The notes beneath the pieces are model-generated. The model did not search any database. It saw nothing but the letters and a program-made list of their open reading frames with translations, and had not been told where the DNA came from. Positions 24,617-34,171 of a stretch of 64,000 nt of DNA are shown here, in pieces. Every line of letters starts with the position of its first letter. Positions within the stretch are counted from its first letter, which is position 1. The DNA is from Thuidium tamariscinum (lineage: Eukaryota; Streptophyta; Bryopsida; Hypnales; Thuidiaceae). The translations under genes were made by a program, and so were the position numbers. The DNA is taken from positions 14,198,001 to 14,262,000 of the forward strand of contig OX344753.2 of NCBI GenBank assembly GCA_947034885.2, given 5' to 3'.

Positions 24617-24876
24617 GATTGAGCAAGCTCCAAGCTTACTAGCAAGTAGCTCAGTCAGACAGTTTTGCTAGAAAGATCGATAGAAACATGCAAACTGCAA
24701 GACAGTATGAAATCTGACTGGTGATTGATATGAGTCATGAACTTCAGCCTGTGAAGATCGAGTCAAGAATGAAGACAAAGAAAGTCCCTCATGGAAATTG
24801 TTGAAGCAGCTAGAGCTGCTGCTTCACGAAAGCTTCAACTGATCCTTGCTCACTCATTTTTTCTTCTTCTCTGCAG

Positions 24877-24884
24877 TTTATATA
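24877..24884 (-). promoter_or_regulatory. TATA box of the Cys-rich repeat gene
   Basis: The minus strand reads TATATAAA about 265 bp upstream of the start codon. It is flanked by two ACTGCAG/CTGCAGT words that form a short inverted pair around it. Confidence 0.55.
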
Positions 24885-25620
24885 CTGTCCACTGCAGTCT
24901 CAACTGGCATGAACTGGCTATGGGAGGCTCTGACTTTGGGTCCTTTAGCTACCTGCTTCGCACATGCTCTGAATAATAGCCGATATCCAGAGTATGTAGA
25001 TCGGTAATCGAGAAATCTTTAGAAAGTCCGCACTGGGCGCGCACTGCCACCGAACCAGTATGACAAATAGCAAAAGGTTTGGGCTGCCGAAGGTTTGCTT
25101 CCTTGTGGCGACTGTTGGGAGATCTAAACTTACTCGAATTTTTCCTGTTTTAATACGTACGTTCACTATGAATTTTTTTTTAAATGCGAAGGTGTACTTA
25201 CAGAGACACTAAAGATTAAACATGCGCAGTGCTTCACAATTCGTGCGCAATTATTTTATTGCATCTCGCAGCTATTGTCGCTGCCCTCTACAAACTTCAC
25301 CGACTCTGGTCAACGTAGTGAGCTGCATTTCAGCGAACATTCTTTGACTTCAAAATTTATCGTTGACGTCGAGAAAATTGGTCGCACCGACCCCTCGCTG
25401 CCTCGCTGGCCAATGTAACCTGTCGTCAAGTTGCATCGTTATTGTTGTGGGGAGTCACATTTGCAAAAATGGCCTGTTTCATTGCATCACAATTATTTTG
25501 TGAAATGGCTTGTTTAATTGCGCTAAAATTGTACTCCCTCTCTCAAAATAAATCCATGGTTACTGAATTTTACTTGTCTCAATTTAAATTGATGTTTCAA
25601 TGTTCATAGAATTTTTTTTT
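24885..25620. other. Spacer upstream of the Cys-rich repeat gene
   Basis: Mixed-composition spacer, turning AT-rich before the MITE at 25621. It contains no supported gene. Confidence 0.4.
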
Positions 25621-25845
25621 AACCCCTAAACGACGAGCCGGTGGCCGCAGAATTGAAGAATTTTGATACCATGGAAATCATTGGTTCAAAAAAATCTAAA
25701 AACACACGTTGGAAGTCAAAGCATTGTAGAAGATCTTCCTTTTCCACCCCTAATTCTGAGGATGAATGATTGCAATTCTGTCCTATATAGAAAGATTCCC
25801 TGAAGTTCATCGACCAGAAAATGGCTTCAGCATCATTTAAGGGTT
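25621..25845. mobile_element. 225-bp MITE, AACCCCTAAACGACG family, copy 1
   Basis: The ends AACCCCTAAACGACG and (reverse complement of the right end) AACCCTTAAATGATG are inverted repeats. The whole element matches 55862-56076 in the opposite orientation. The match includes GACTTCCAAC and GCATTGTAGAAGATCTTCCT-type blocks. It is non-coding and lies 170 bp outside the left end of the 13-kb element. Confidence 0.75.
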
Positions 25846-26016
25846 AAAAGTGTTGGCTGCACTTGATGGTGTTTATGATTGAACTGAGATTACAAAGTTG
25901 ATCAAAGTTGAATCACCTAAGTGAATCAAATTGGAATCACAAGGTTTGATCTATTTTACTCCAAAAACACTTAGAAGAGCTTGTAGTAGAAGTTCACAAA
26001 ATAGCATTGAACTAAC

Positions 26017-26045
26017 ATTTAACTAATTATGGACAAATCCATAGT
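26017..26045 (+). repeat. Left terminal inverted repeat of the 13-kb element
   Basis: ATTTAACTAATTATGGACAA followed by ATCCATAGT. The first 20 bases are identical to the reverse complement of the right end, and the last nine match its ATTCATAGT with one difference. Confidence 0.72.
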
Positions 26046-26607
26046 CCAGAAATAAATCGGCCGTCAGCCGATATAGTCGAATGCATAGTTTTGTGTGCCA
26101 CAAGCAATGAACCAAAATGGCTGCAAGCACTAAAGAAACCAAAGTATCACAACACCTGGCCCATAAAAGAGTTGAGAGATAATAGTTTATGAACATTTAT
26201 TGTTAAATAAACACGTGTGTTGTGTCCTAATTTGTGACAAAGTATCGGCTGGCGCCTGATACTGGCAGCCGATTCCTAACATCACACTAGAGCACCTAGA
26301 CCTCTGAAAGTGTCCTAAGTGCATAAAGTGCTACGGCATTCATTTGTAAGATGAAGCGCGACAAATTGTCGACCTTAAACCCTAAACCCTAGTCCATCCG
26401 ACCCAAGTAATAAAATTGCGCGTATCAGCAGTCAGCCGATATCCCCCCCCCCGAAAACTCCAGAGAGCAGGTCCTGTAGTGAAGAGGCAATGGACTCGAT
26501 AGGACTGGCTCTGAAATGAGTTGTTCCAATTTCTGAAAAAGGGTCTTGTAGCCTCCCCGATTCCACTACCGTTGTATCGGCTGGCGGCCGACACAATGTT
26601 TGCTGAA

Positions 26608-27258
26608 TCACCAGAATATCCCCTGCCAATTCGGCTTTCCATACTTGATAGATTGTGCAACCTCATAGTGCAGTTGTCCCGGTCTCTGTGCGCCTTTGAT
26701 GTATTCTGAGATTGATTGATATTGGTGCATTGGATAAATGAATGGAATAATATCATTTGAAATGTTTGGAATAACTCTACTAGTGTTTGGGAAATTGAGA
26801 TCTCCCTTGAATGGTCTCGGAATATAGCACGCCGTATCCGGCGTCCTCCTGAGCGCCAGCGGGCACACATCGACGATGAGCACTTGGTCCGTGAAGCATG
26901 TAATCCTGGATGGTCTCTTAGTATGTAGTATTGAGAGCATTTTGTAGCACCACGGGAACTTGAGGCTATCTACACAGTACTCTCTGCCATAAACGAATGC
27001 TATGTTGTCTCTGATTTGTTTTGGAAGCAAGTGCGCAAGCAGAGGCCTAAGCTGAAGTATTGGCAACCTTGACCAAATTCCTAAGTGAAACTTTTGAAAC
27101 AATGTGCTGAACATATGAACTAGCCCAGGCCTTTTAATGACGTTTCTGTGTGGGTCTGCCTTGTCCACCTTGATATTCGGGTCGAGATAACAAAGTAGTC
27201 CCGTGACTCCTAGAACCACACATTTCTTGAAGGACTGTGTATGGCCCACGTTGGACTC
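26608..27258 (-). CDS. Degenerate FCP1/NIF-like HAD protein, gene 2 (partial model)
   Basis: An exon starts at a good acceptor (TCTCTTCAG/GAGTCC, 27258) and runs to a TGA at 26608. It encodes the pattern of an FCP1-homology (NLI-interacting factor) domain. VVLGVTGLLCYL stands in the place of the DLDxTL nucleophile loop, followed by IKRPGLVHMFSTLFQKFHLG, IWSRLP and FVYGREYC. A second-lobe segment, VLIVDVCPLALRRTPDTACY, then IPRPFKGD, follows. The nucleophile Asp is Gly and the next Asp is Thr, so phosphatase activity is not expected. First exon(s) were not found. A palindrome (27333) lies in the presumed upstream intron and another (26575) just past the stop. Further 3' exons around 26430-26550 are possible. 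The role is unknown, perhaps as a binding scaffold. Confidence 0.62.
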   Translation of the reverse strand, partial: ESNVGHTQSFKKCVVLGVTGLLCYLDPNIKVDKADPHRNVIKRPGLVHMFSTLFQKFHLGIWSRLPILQLRPLLAHLLPKQIRDNIAFVYGREYCVDSLKFPWCYKMLSILHTKRPSRITCFTDQVLIVDVCPLALRRTPDTACYIPRPFKGDLNFPNTSRVIPNISNDIIPFIYPMHQYQSISEYIKGAQRPGQLHYEVAQSIKYGKPNWQGIFW

Positions 27259-27720
27259 CTGAAGAGAAGATAAGTTAGTGGACACATGACTCCACAACAA
27301 AAGCATCCGATGAAAGAAGAGCATGCATTAGGTATCGGCCGGCAGCCGATACTAGAGCCTGACCCCATACAGCAGGAAGCATTAATTGTTGAGAGAGACA
27401 TGTGCTAGAAAGACAGTAGAGATGAGTGAGTGCCTGCCCCTACATTATTGCAATCAGTCGATTTCCAAGTCCAAGACCTAATGATGCAACTCTCAAAGGA
27501 AACATTGGAATGCTTTGAGAGTGAGCCATGCGCACGCTTTAGAAGAACTCTGACTATAATGTCTTGATTACAAAAGAATGTTTAATCCATACAGAAGAAA
27601 AAAATGTCCCTAGAAGATTTTGTCTATCCGTGCTGTATCTACAGAGAGTATGTACAATGTACACAAGAGTGTGTCGGCTGGCAGCCGATACACTACGCCT
27701 CCTCCATCCATTCGCGTGGG

Positions 27721-28562
27721 CTATGCCATTCCCAAGGCCTTTAGCTCCTCCTGTGAATATGGCACCTCGAATCCCTTCTGATAGTGCGGTGTCACATTCA
27801 CGTACTAATTATGCATCGGGGTTCCCGGCATACATCGTGCAAGCCCAACGGACGAGTTCCTCTCACAGAACTATGCGACCGTGAGTCCCGAAGACAAGAG
27901 CCGTTCAATGAACGGGATCAGTGTCGCCTGGAGAAATGGCAGTTTCCCTGCCTTGAGTGATTTCTCCGAGTACATGGTGACGGGGGGCGGATGAATCGCA
28001 TTATAGGGCAGATTCAAGACGTTCCTATATGGCTCCGAGTCCACGATCAATGAGTTGTTGATCGTGGCGCCCATATCGTACAGGGAGGATGCTCCGAGAA
28101 TTCTTGCGAGACGCTTCAGAAAAATTGGTCGCGATGCATTCTGAGGGTCCCGATAAGTACTCTCGTCGCAGAACTCCTGTCCAAAGGCCAGGTAATCCTC
28201 TCCGATCTCGGGCGCCTTCCATCTAAGGCTATGGAGGCGCTGCTCGAGAGTGTTCTTGGTTAAGATTGACCAGTAGACAATCACAATGTCTTGACCCTTA
28301 CAAAAGAGGATGAACTCCCGGAGACCTGGTCTCTCTCTGACTGTCGACCTCTGAGTCATACTCTTCCCTTTGACAATGAGTGGCTCATAGAAAAGTAGAG
28401 TTCCCTGAACTTCAAGGAAAAGAAACAACTTCGGAGTCGCTACCTGAGCAGGGCCAGCACTGTCGGGAGTCCGTGGTCTGTCTTGTATTTCTGGCTGGAC
28501 ATTCTCATTCCCAGCTTCAGATAGGGTGTCGGAGGAATTGTCAGACTTGTGATAGTCATCAT
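27721..28562 (-). CDS. Degenerate FCP1/NIF-like HAD protein, gene 1 (partial model)
   Basis: The main exon begins at an AATGCAG acceptor (28562) or slightly upstream and ends at 27880. A last exon, 27721-27804, is in phase and adds YVNVTPHYQKGFEVPYSQEE and LKALGMA. The domain is an FCP1/NIF-type HAD. It has KLFLFLEVQGTLLFY, then RERPGLREFILFCKGQDIVI, VYWSILTKNTLEQRL, and later LIVDSEPYRNVLNLPYNAIH. The last matches the DDSP..NPxNAI segment of plant family members. The loop DLDGT has become LEVQGT: both catalytic aspartates are gone, while the fold-determining segments remain. An acidic Ser-rich stretch precedes the domain. The 5' exon was not identified. It lies directly downstream of the ParB-like gene on the same strand, with two palindromes in the gap. 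Confidence 0.68.
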
Positions 28563-28825
28563 CTGCATTGCCACACGAAATACATAGAACATGAGATGGT
28601 ATGAACTTAGTTAGATGACAAAACATTTGTGCACTATATCGGCTGGCAGCCGACAAAACATTTTTGCACTGTATCGGCTGGCAGCCGACATAGTCGAGAG
28701 GAAGTCTAGTCTGCCCCCAAAACGGCTCCTACTGACATGTCTACGCATGAGTCTGAGCCAAGCAGTTCTATTTATGAAGGAACTATGTATGATACTCCAC
28801 AAACATCGCGGAGCATGTCTACTGC

Positions 28826-31800
28826 CTACGAACCTCCAATCTGCGTCCTCTTCTGAGATCGGACGGGAGACATCTCTTCGTTGGGGAAGTCCTGCGTCCG
28901 CGCCGCCGCGCCAGCGTCCTTGTCGTTTGATCTTTTCCGCTTGAAGAAGACCCGAGTTGAGCGGCGCGAGTCCGCCGACTCCGACTCCTTTTCTAGCAGT
29001 GCCCCCTTGCTCCTTCCCCGTCTTGGTTCCGGCGGAGAAGTGTCCATGGGTGTCGGCTGGCCGCCGACACGAATGTCGGCCATAGTCGTCGGTCGCCCAA
29101 GTGCAGTGACTCCCACCTGAGGCTCCGTCGCCGCGACGACCACCTGAGGCAGAGGTAGCCTACTTATCTCCTCCGACGGTGGCTCGGCGCGCAGATCCAC
29201 GACCATTGCGTGCGAGGAGTTTCTGTGTGGGAGCAGCATGGGGTGGTCCAGATGTTGAGTCGGGGGTGGATTGAGCGAAGGCCTCGGAGACGAAGGACGT
29301 GGTTGCCGTTCCCTTCGAATGAGTGGTGCTTCCGGGGAGCTCTCTGAGTCTGAGTCAGTATCAACCGTCACAAGTGGTGGTTGCTCCTGAGACTGACCCT
29401 GTGGCCGCTGAGTTTGAGCTGCGGCCCCCGGATCCCGGGGCAGAACGAGGGTGGACAACGGCCGCGGTTGCTGAGGAGATTGCGCCCGTGCCGGTTGCCC
29501 CTCGTGGTCTGTCACCGCCAGCGTCACCTGAGAAGGTCCCAGGGCATCCGAGGAGAGAAGGTTCATTCCCCTGACACGTTCCTTGGCCTTCTCCAATCCC
29601 TCCTCCTCCCGAACAAACTCCATGACAGCCCGTCCATTCCTCTGCAAAGCCATGGAGTGCAAGTCAGCCATCAATTGTATCGGCTGCCAGCCGACAGAAA
29701 GTGACTTCCTGAGAACAATGCAAGTATGAGGATGGGATAAGAAAACGTACCAGAGCGATCTCCGTGATGTTACTGCCTCCCCAAATGTTGATGACGGTGG
29801 CATCCTTGGCTTTGAGGGTCGGTAGCATGAGTTTCTCGAGGAGCCCATGGCCGACCCCGCACATCCCGCCATTCCAGTCGACCTCCCCCTCGACGTCGAA
29901 ATTGAACAAGTCGAGCGCCTTGTGGACCCCAGTGAAGCGCTTGAAGATCGGGAAAACACTGAGCCTGTCCTCGGGCTTCGGGAAGGTCAAGGAGAGAGTG
30001 ACCAGAGGCCTGGACTCAATCTCTGCCTTCAGAAAGCCTCCTCAGGGAGATGGCTGGTAGTACACCGCATGGTAGTACCAATCGGTCGAGGATGAGTTCG
30101 CGGTCGAGGCGACTGAATCCCTGAACCGCGAGTTCCCGATGAGGAGCATTGGCAGGGGGATGTAAGGGTCTCTGTCTTCATCAACTTCCCCGTCGGAAAT
30201 TTCAGCTGCCAACGATAGATCGAGCAGCTCGTTCCTGTTCACCCCTAGAGCTTCCCCCATTTCTGTATACCCGAAAACGACGATGAATTTCTTGTCCTCG
30301 GGTTCCAGCTTCATCGTCCCCTTCGATTGGCGAACGAAGTCCACCACGTCTGCAATACTGTCCCCAACATGGCATTCGTATTGCAGTTCGCTTGACTTGC
30401 CTACCGTGGTAGGCACTGGGACTTTGACGTAGCTTGCCAAAGTCGTGAAGAAGACCCCCGGCGCCTTGCCATCCGTGGACTTGTCCGTGGTTGGATTCAT
30501 GGGGTTGACTCGGCCCTTCAACCAGTTGCTTGCGTCCGTGAACTTCATCATGTCCTTCCAGACATTCCGGACTACGGCCGCTGAGTACCCTTCCTTTTCA
30601 GCCAGCTCCTTCCAAACCTCATCCGTATATGGGATCCAGCCTGCGTCCTTGCAAGGAAGAGGGTACTTCTTCCTGGTCCACATGATCTCGTTCATGACGA
30701 TCCTGTCGAGCTTCTTGTCCTTGCACCAATCGAAGAGAGTGATCTTCCCTGAGGACTTGGCCTTGGCGGTGTTTTTGATGCTGACGCGAAGTGCCACAAT
30801 CTCTCGTCCCAACTCGCAGAGATCTGAATCACGAAGCCCCAGCGTTGGCGTGAGATCCGTCTTGGTGATGTGCGTGAGCGGCTTCCGGTTGACGAGGAGA
30901 TTGGGCACCGTTCCATCATCGCCAATGAGTTCGCCGTTCTCCCACGCATCGAAGACCTCCGTCCACAGCTCCCAGGTGCCCTCCTTGATGAAGATGAGTG
31001 GCAACTTGGAGGACACCTTCTCCTCCACGAAGTGCGCCATCACCTTCAGCTTCGCAGCCTGAGTTCAACCACAATGCTTAGAACAGAGCACAAAGGTATC
31101 GGCTGGCCGCCGATACATAATGTAATGAGCTAATGCAAATAGAAAGAAAGGATGCGAGGGTAGTACCTCGAATGCTGCTGTCGGCTTGCCTCCTCCACGG
31201 TGCGGCTCTGGGCATCTCGCCTTCACCCACGCCGCTCTTCCCATCTCTGCGCAGGATCTGAAGTTCTCCTTTGCCACCTTCTCAGCGATGTTGAGATTGA
31301 GGGCATTGGAGACTCTGACGAGTGTGTCCGGGTCTCTGCTGAACACCGGAATCACCTCGAACTCCAGGAGGTCCGTTTTGGCTTCAGAGCCGTCGGGATA
31401 CTGCTCGGCCAGTTCTCGGCAGGCCGTCATCGTGTGTTGCCCTCCAATGATGTACCAGTGGACATCCGGCGCCTTCCACCACGGCATTGAGACGCCGTTG
31501 ACAACAGTGAGTTCCTCCTGCCCGGGACACTTGTCCATCACTGCGTCCAGCCCTTTGTCCTTGGGCGTTGGAGCCCGCTTCAGTGGAACCCCATGAATTT
31601 CCGGCTTCTTCCTGATGGACCCATATCCCTTATACATGGTCTTCACCTGAAATGATAGAAGGGCCAAAACATTAATGACCAGTTACACATGTCGGCTGCC
31701 AGCCGATACAAGAAATCAAATGACTTTGATCAACGAACGATGTTAGTGAACATCCAATTACCTGTCCAAGCCGATCCTTCGCAATCTTCCGGTACTTCAG

Positions 31801-32574
31801 CTCGTCCGGTGCAATGTGCAATTTGCTCGAGTGAATGACCCCCGGAAGACGCTGCTTCTTGTAAGGAAACGCGTGCAGGAGCCCCGTCTCCAGCGCCTGG
31901 TAAATGGCGTTCACCTCGTTCTCTTTGGTCTTCGTGGTGAGGTGATTTCCACGGCGGAGTGCTTCGTCCAATGTGAGCTTGAGCGGCTTCGACGGGTCAT
32001 CCTTGCCCTTTCCTCTCCGCTTTGGTTTGGTCGGGGACGCTGGTTCCTCAAGATCAGCTTCAGCGACCTCAGCCACTGTCGCCGCCACCAGCTTCCTCTC
32101 CACTGGTACCTTCTTCTTCCCCTTCTCCAGCTCCCGAGCGACGAACGCATTGTGCTCATCGCGCTCTTGCTTCAGGCACTCCCACCCCTGGATGAGCTCC
32201 TCTGCAGACGACGGTGTGTTGCCGCCAAATGTCATGCCCATGGACATGGACTTCTGTCCACAAACCTCCTCCGTGCACTTGTTTACCGGCAACTCCACGG
32301 CGAAGTAGTCAGGGACTCCGACCGTGCTTGCTATTGGCATCAAGCATATCATGACATGCACGCACTCGCCAGCAGCCCTGACGGACAACACACTTCCCTT
32401 GCCAGGGGTCATGTTCCCCTTCAACTTGAAGGAGCATGCGATGTCCACTTTTTTGTCGGGTGCCTGCCTCCAACACAGGCCCCATTCCTGGATGGCCTCG
32501 ATCCCTCGCCATGTTGCTCGTGGTGGAATCCCGTCACCCAAAATCCCAGAGTTCGGGATTTGCTCACCCAGCAT
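28826..32574 (-). CDS. Element protein with ParB/sulfiredoxin-like domain (four exons)
   Basis: Exons are 31762-32574, 31167-31646, 29751-31058 and 28826-29641. All junctions are GT-AG and phase 0, and each intron holds one palindrome. The product is about 1,138 codons long and is interrupted once by an in-frame stop in the third exon. Residues 1-230 are unassigned, with a Lys/Arg-rich, NLS-like stretch (PTKPKRRGKGKDD). Residues about 230-420 resemble a ParB-N/sulfiredoxin-like domain: HIAPDELKYRKIAKDRLGQ, then a DVHWYIIGGQHTMTACREL core near residue 339 in place of GERRxxA, followed by VSNALNLNIAEK. The third exon has a basic, possibly helical DNA-binding region. The C-terminal 250 residues are Pro/Ser/Gln-rich and disordered. 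ParB-like domains bind DNA palindromes or act as CTPases/nucleases in bacteria; the role here is inferred. A 5' UTR intron is likely, since an acceptor lies just upstream of the start. Confidence 0.72.
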
Positions 32575-34171
32575 TCAGGCCAGGAGAGTCGGTTTCCTAC
32601 AAAAAAATACATTTCAATTCTCAGTAAGTTGTCACTATGTAACTCCACTTTCTGCATCTAGTGTATCGGCTGGCAGCCGATACAGCCACAGTCCCTTAAC
32701 CCTAGCATCCCAAGTCATTTACAGATCATCGTAAGACCACTGTCCCAGATTTATATCGGCTGCCAGCCGACATCGCATGAGCTCAGGAGATACCTGAGTG
32801 CTCCCATGTCTGTCGGCTGCCAGCCGATACAGCAACCTACAGGTGCCCCAGACTCTCAATGGCTGCACTCAAAATAATCGACAAATGATAATGTATCGGC
32901 TGGCAGCCGATACATGTAATGAAAAAGTACCTCTCTATTGCCAAACCGGAGGATGCCATCGCCAAAGGACTGACGCTTGTCGGCTGCTCAGAAGGACTTG
33001 TCGGCTGCTGAAGAAAACGCCGGCCGCGCACTCCTTCTTTGTCGGCTGCCCAGATACTCTTGTCGGCTGCTCCTCTGCTCTGCGTCTGGGTGTCAGTTGC
33101 AAGCTGGAAGGCAAGAGGGAGAGGGAGGGAGAGAGGGAGAGCGAGAGAGGGAGAGAGCGAGAGTGAGAGCAGGAGCGCAAATGGCAAATGAGAGAAAATG
33201 AAAGTGGCCTGGGGGTATACCCTCGGCTGCCAGCCGAGGGGCGCAATTATGACAAACCGAGTCCGTTCATCCTAGGATTTCATCCATCGCCGCTTTTCAT
33301 CCAAGGATTTCATCCATCGCCCGGATTCCATCCACTACCGTGTACTCCACATCCAGCGAGGTACATGCAGGTGACGAACACTCATTGCTCAGCTGCGTAC
33401 GTTTCCACCCACGATCTCTTGATGCACGGACTTGTCACTCTTGCAATCACCACAACTTCATCCTCTTTCAGATTCAAATTTCAGGCGCCAAGTTCAGTCA
33501 CAAGCATGCTCACCTAGGATTTGATCTTGGAGGACTTCATTTTCCATTTTCATTTCCCACACACACACACTCAGAGCGTCCAAGAACCGTGAGGGAATTG
33601 CAGTGGCTTATTGTTTAGGAAGGATGCAACGTTAGAGAGGGAATTTAGTAGACCTCAGCCCAGCGCAGAGCTTAGGTATTCAATAGTCCTCGGGTTCAGG
33701 AAGCGCTGAGGGACAGATGTTATTTGGCGTTCAAGCTTACGTAGGAAATGCAATAGGATTTCAACTGCTGGGAGACAGTTTTGAAGTGCAGGAGGATTTC
33801 AATTGCAGTAGGATTTCAATTGCATTTTCGAGAATTAGTTGCCTGTCATAGGTTCTTGATTTCCTATTTGGTTGCGTTTGTGCTTCCATTTCCTGATTCA
33901 GCCTGGTCCGAGCATCTGTGGACAGTGCATAGATCATAGGATTTGAAAAATCTAGCTTCGTGCGTGATCTCCGGAGTTCCAGTTGTACGGTTTTGCCCCT
34001 GTGCTAGACCGTACGGACAGTGGTATCGGTTGCCAGCCGATACCGATTTCCGTATCTGCTAGGTCGTCAAACATTTGATACACAAACGTATCGGCTGCCA
34101 GCCGATAGGGTCATCACGGGTTTGACGGAAGCAGAAATTCCCAGTCTGGGTTCTCACCCCGATTTCGAATC
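32575..34171. promoter_or_regulatory. Divergent control region between the ParB-like and DUF7869-like genes
   Basis: This 1.6-kb interval separates two genes that point away from each other. It holds seven complete palindromes, a row of half-sites (32979-33070), a GAGAGG-rich purine tract at about 33112-33173 and a twice-repeated GATTTCATCCATCGCC (near 33278 and 33308). A twice-repeated AGGATTTCAATTGCA lies near 33790-33815. The right part may contain the 5' UTR of the + strand gene and the left part a 5' UTR intron of the - strand gene. No TATA box stands out. Confidence 0.55.
32979..33070 (+). repeat. Array of four direct half-palindromes, TGTCGGCTGC
   Basis: TGTCGGCTGC occurs at 32979, 32999, 33040 and 33061, always in the same orientation and each without its complementary arm. 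Elsewhere in the element the motif is nearly always a complete palindrome. The spacing (20, 41 and 21 bp) is close to multiples of two helical turns, so the sites would lie on one face of the DNA. Confidence 0.75.

Noticed and set aside
26380-26393. Telomere-like TAAACCCTAAACCCT
   Set aside because: Only two units of the plant telomere repeat are present; the same holds near 56077-56092. This is an interstitial chance or footprint, not a telomere.
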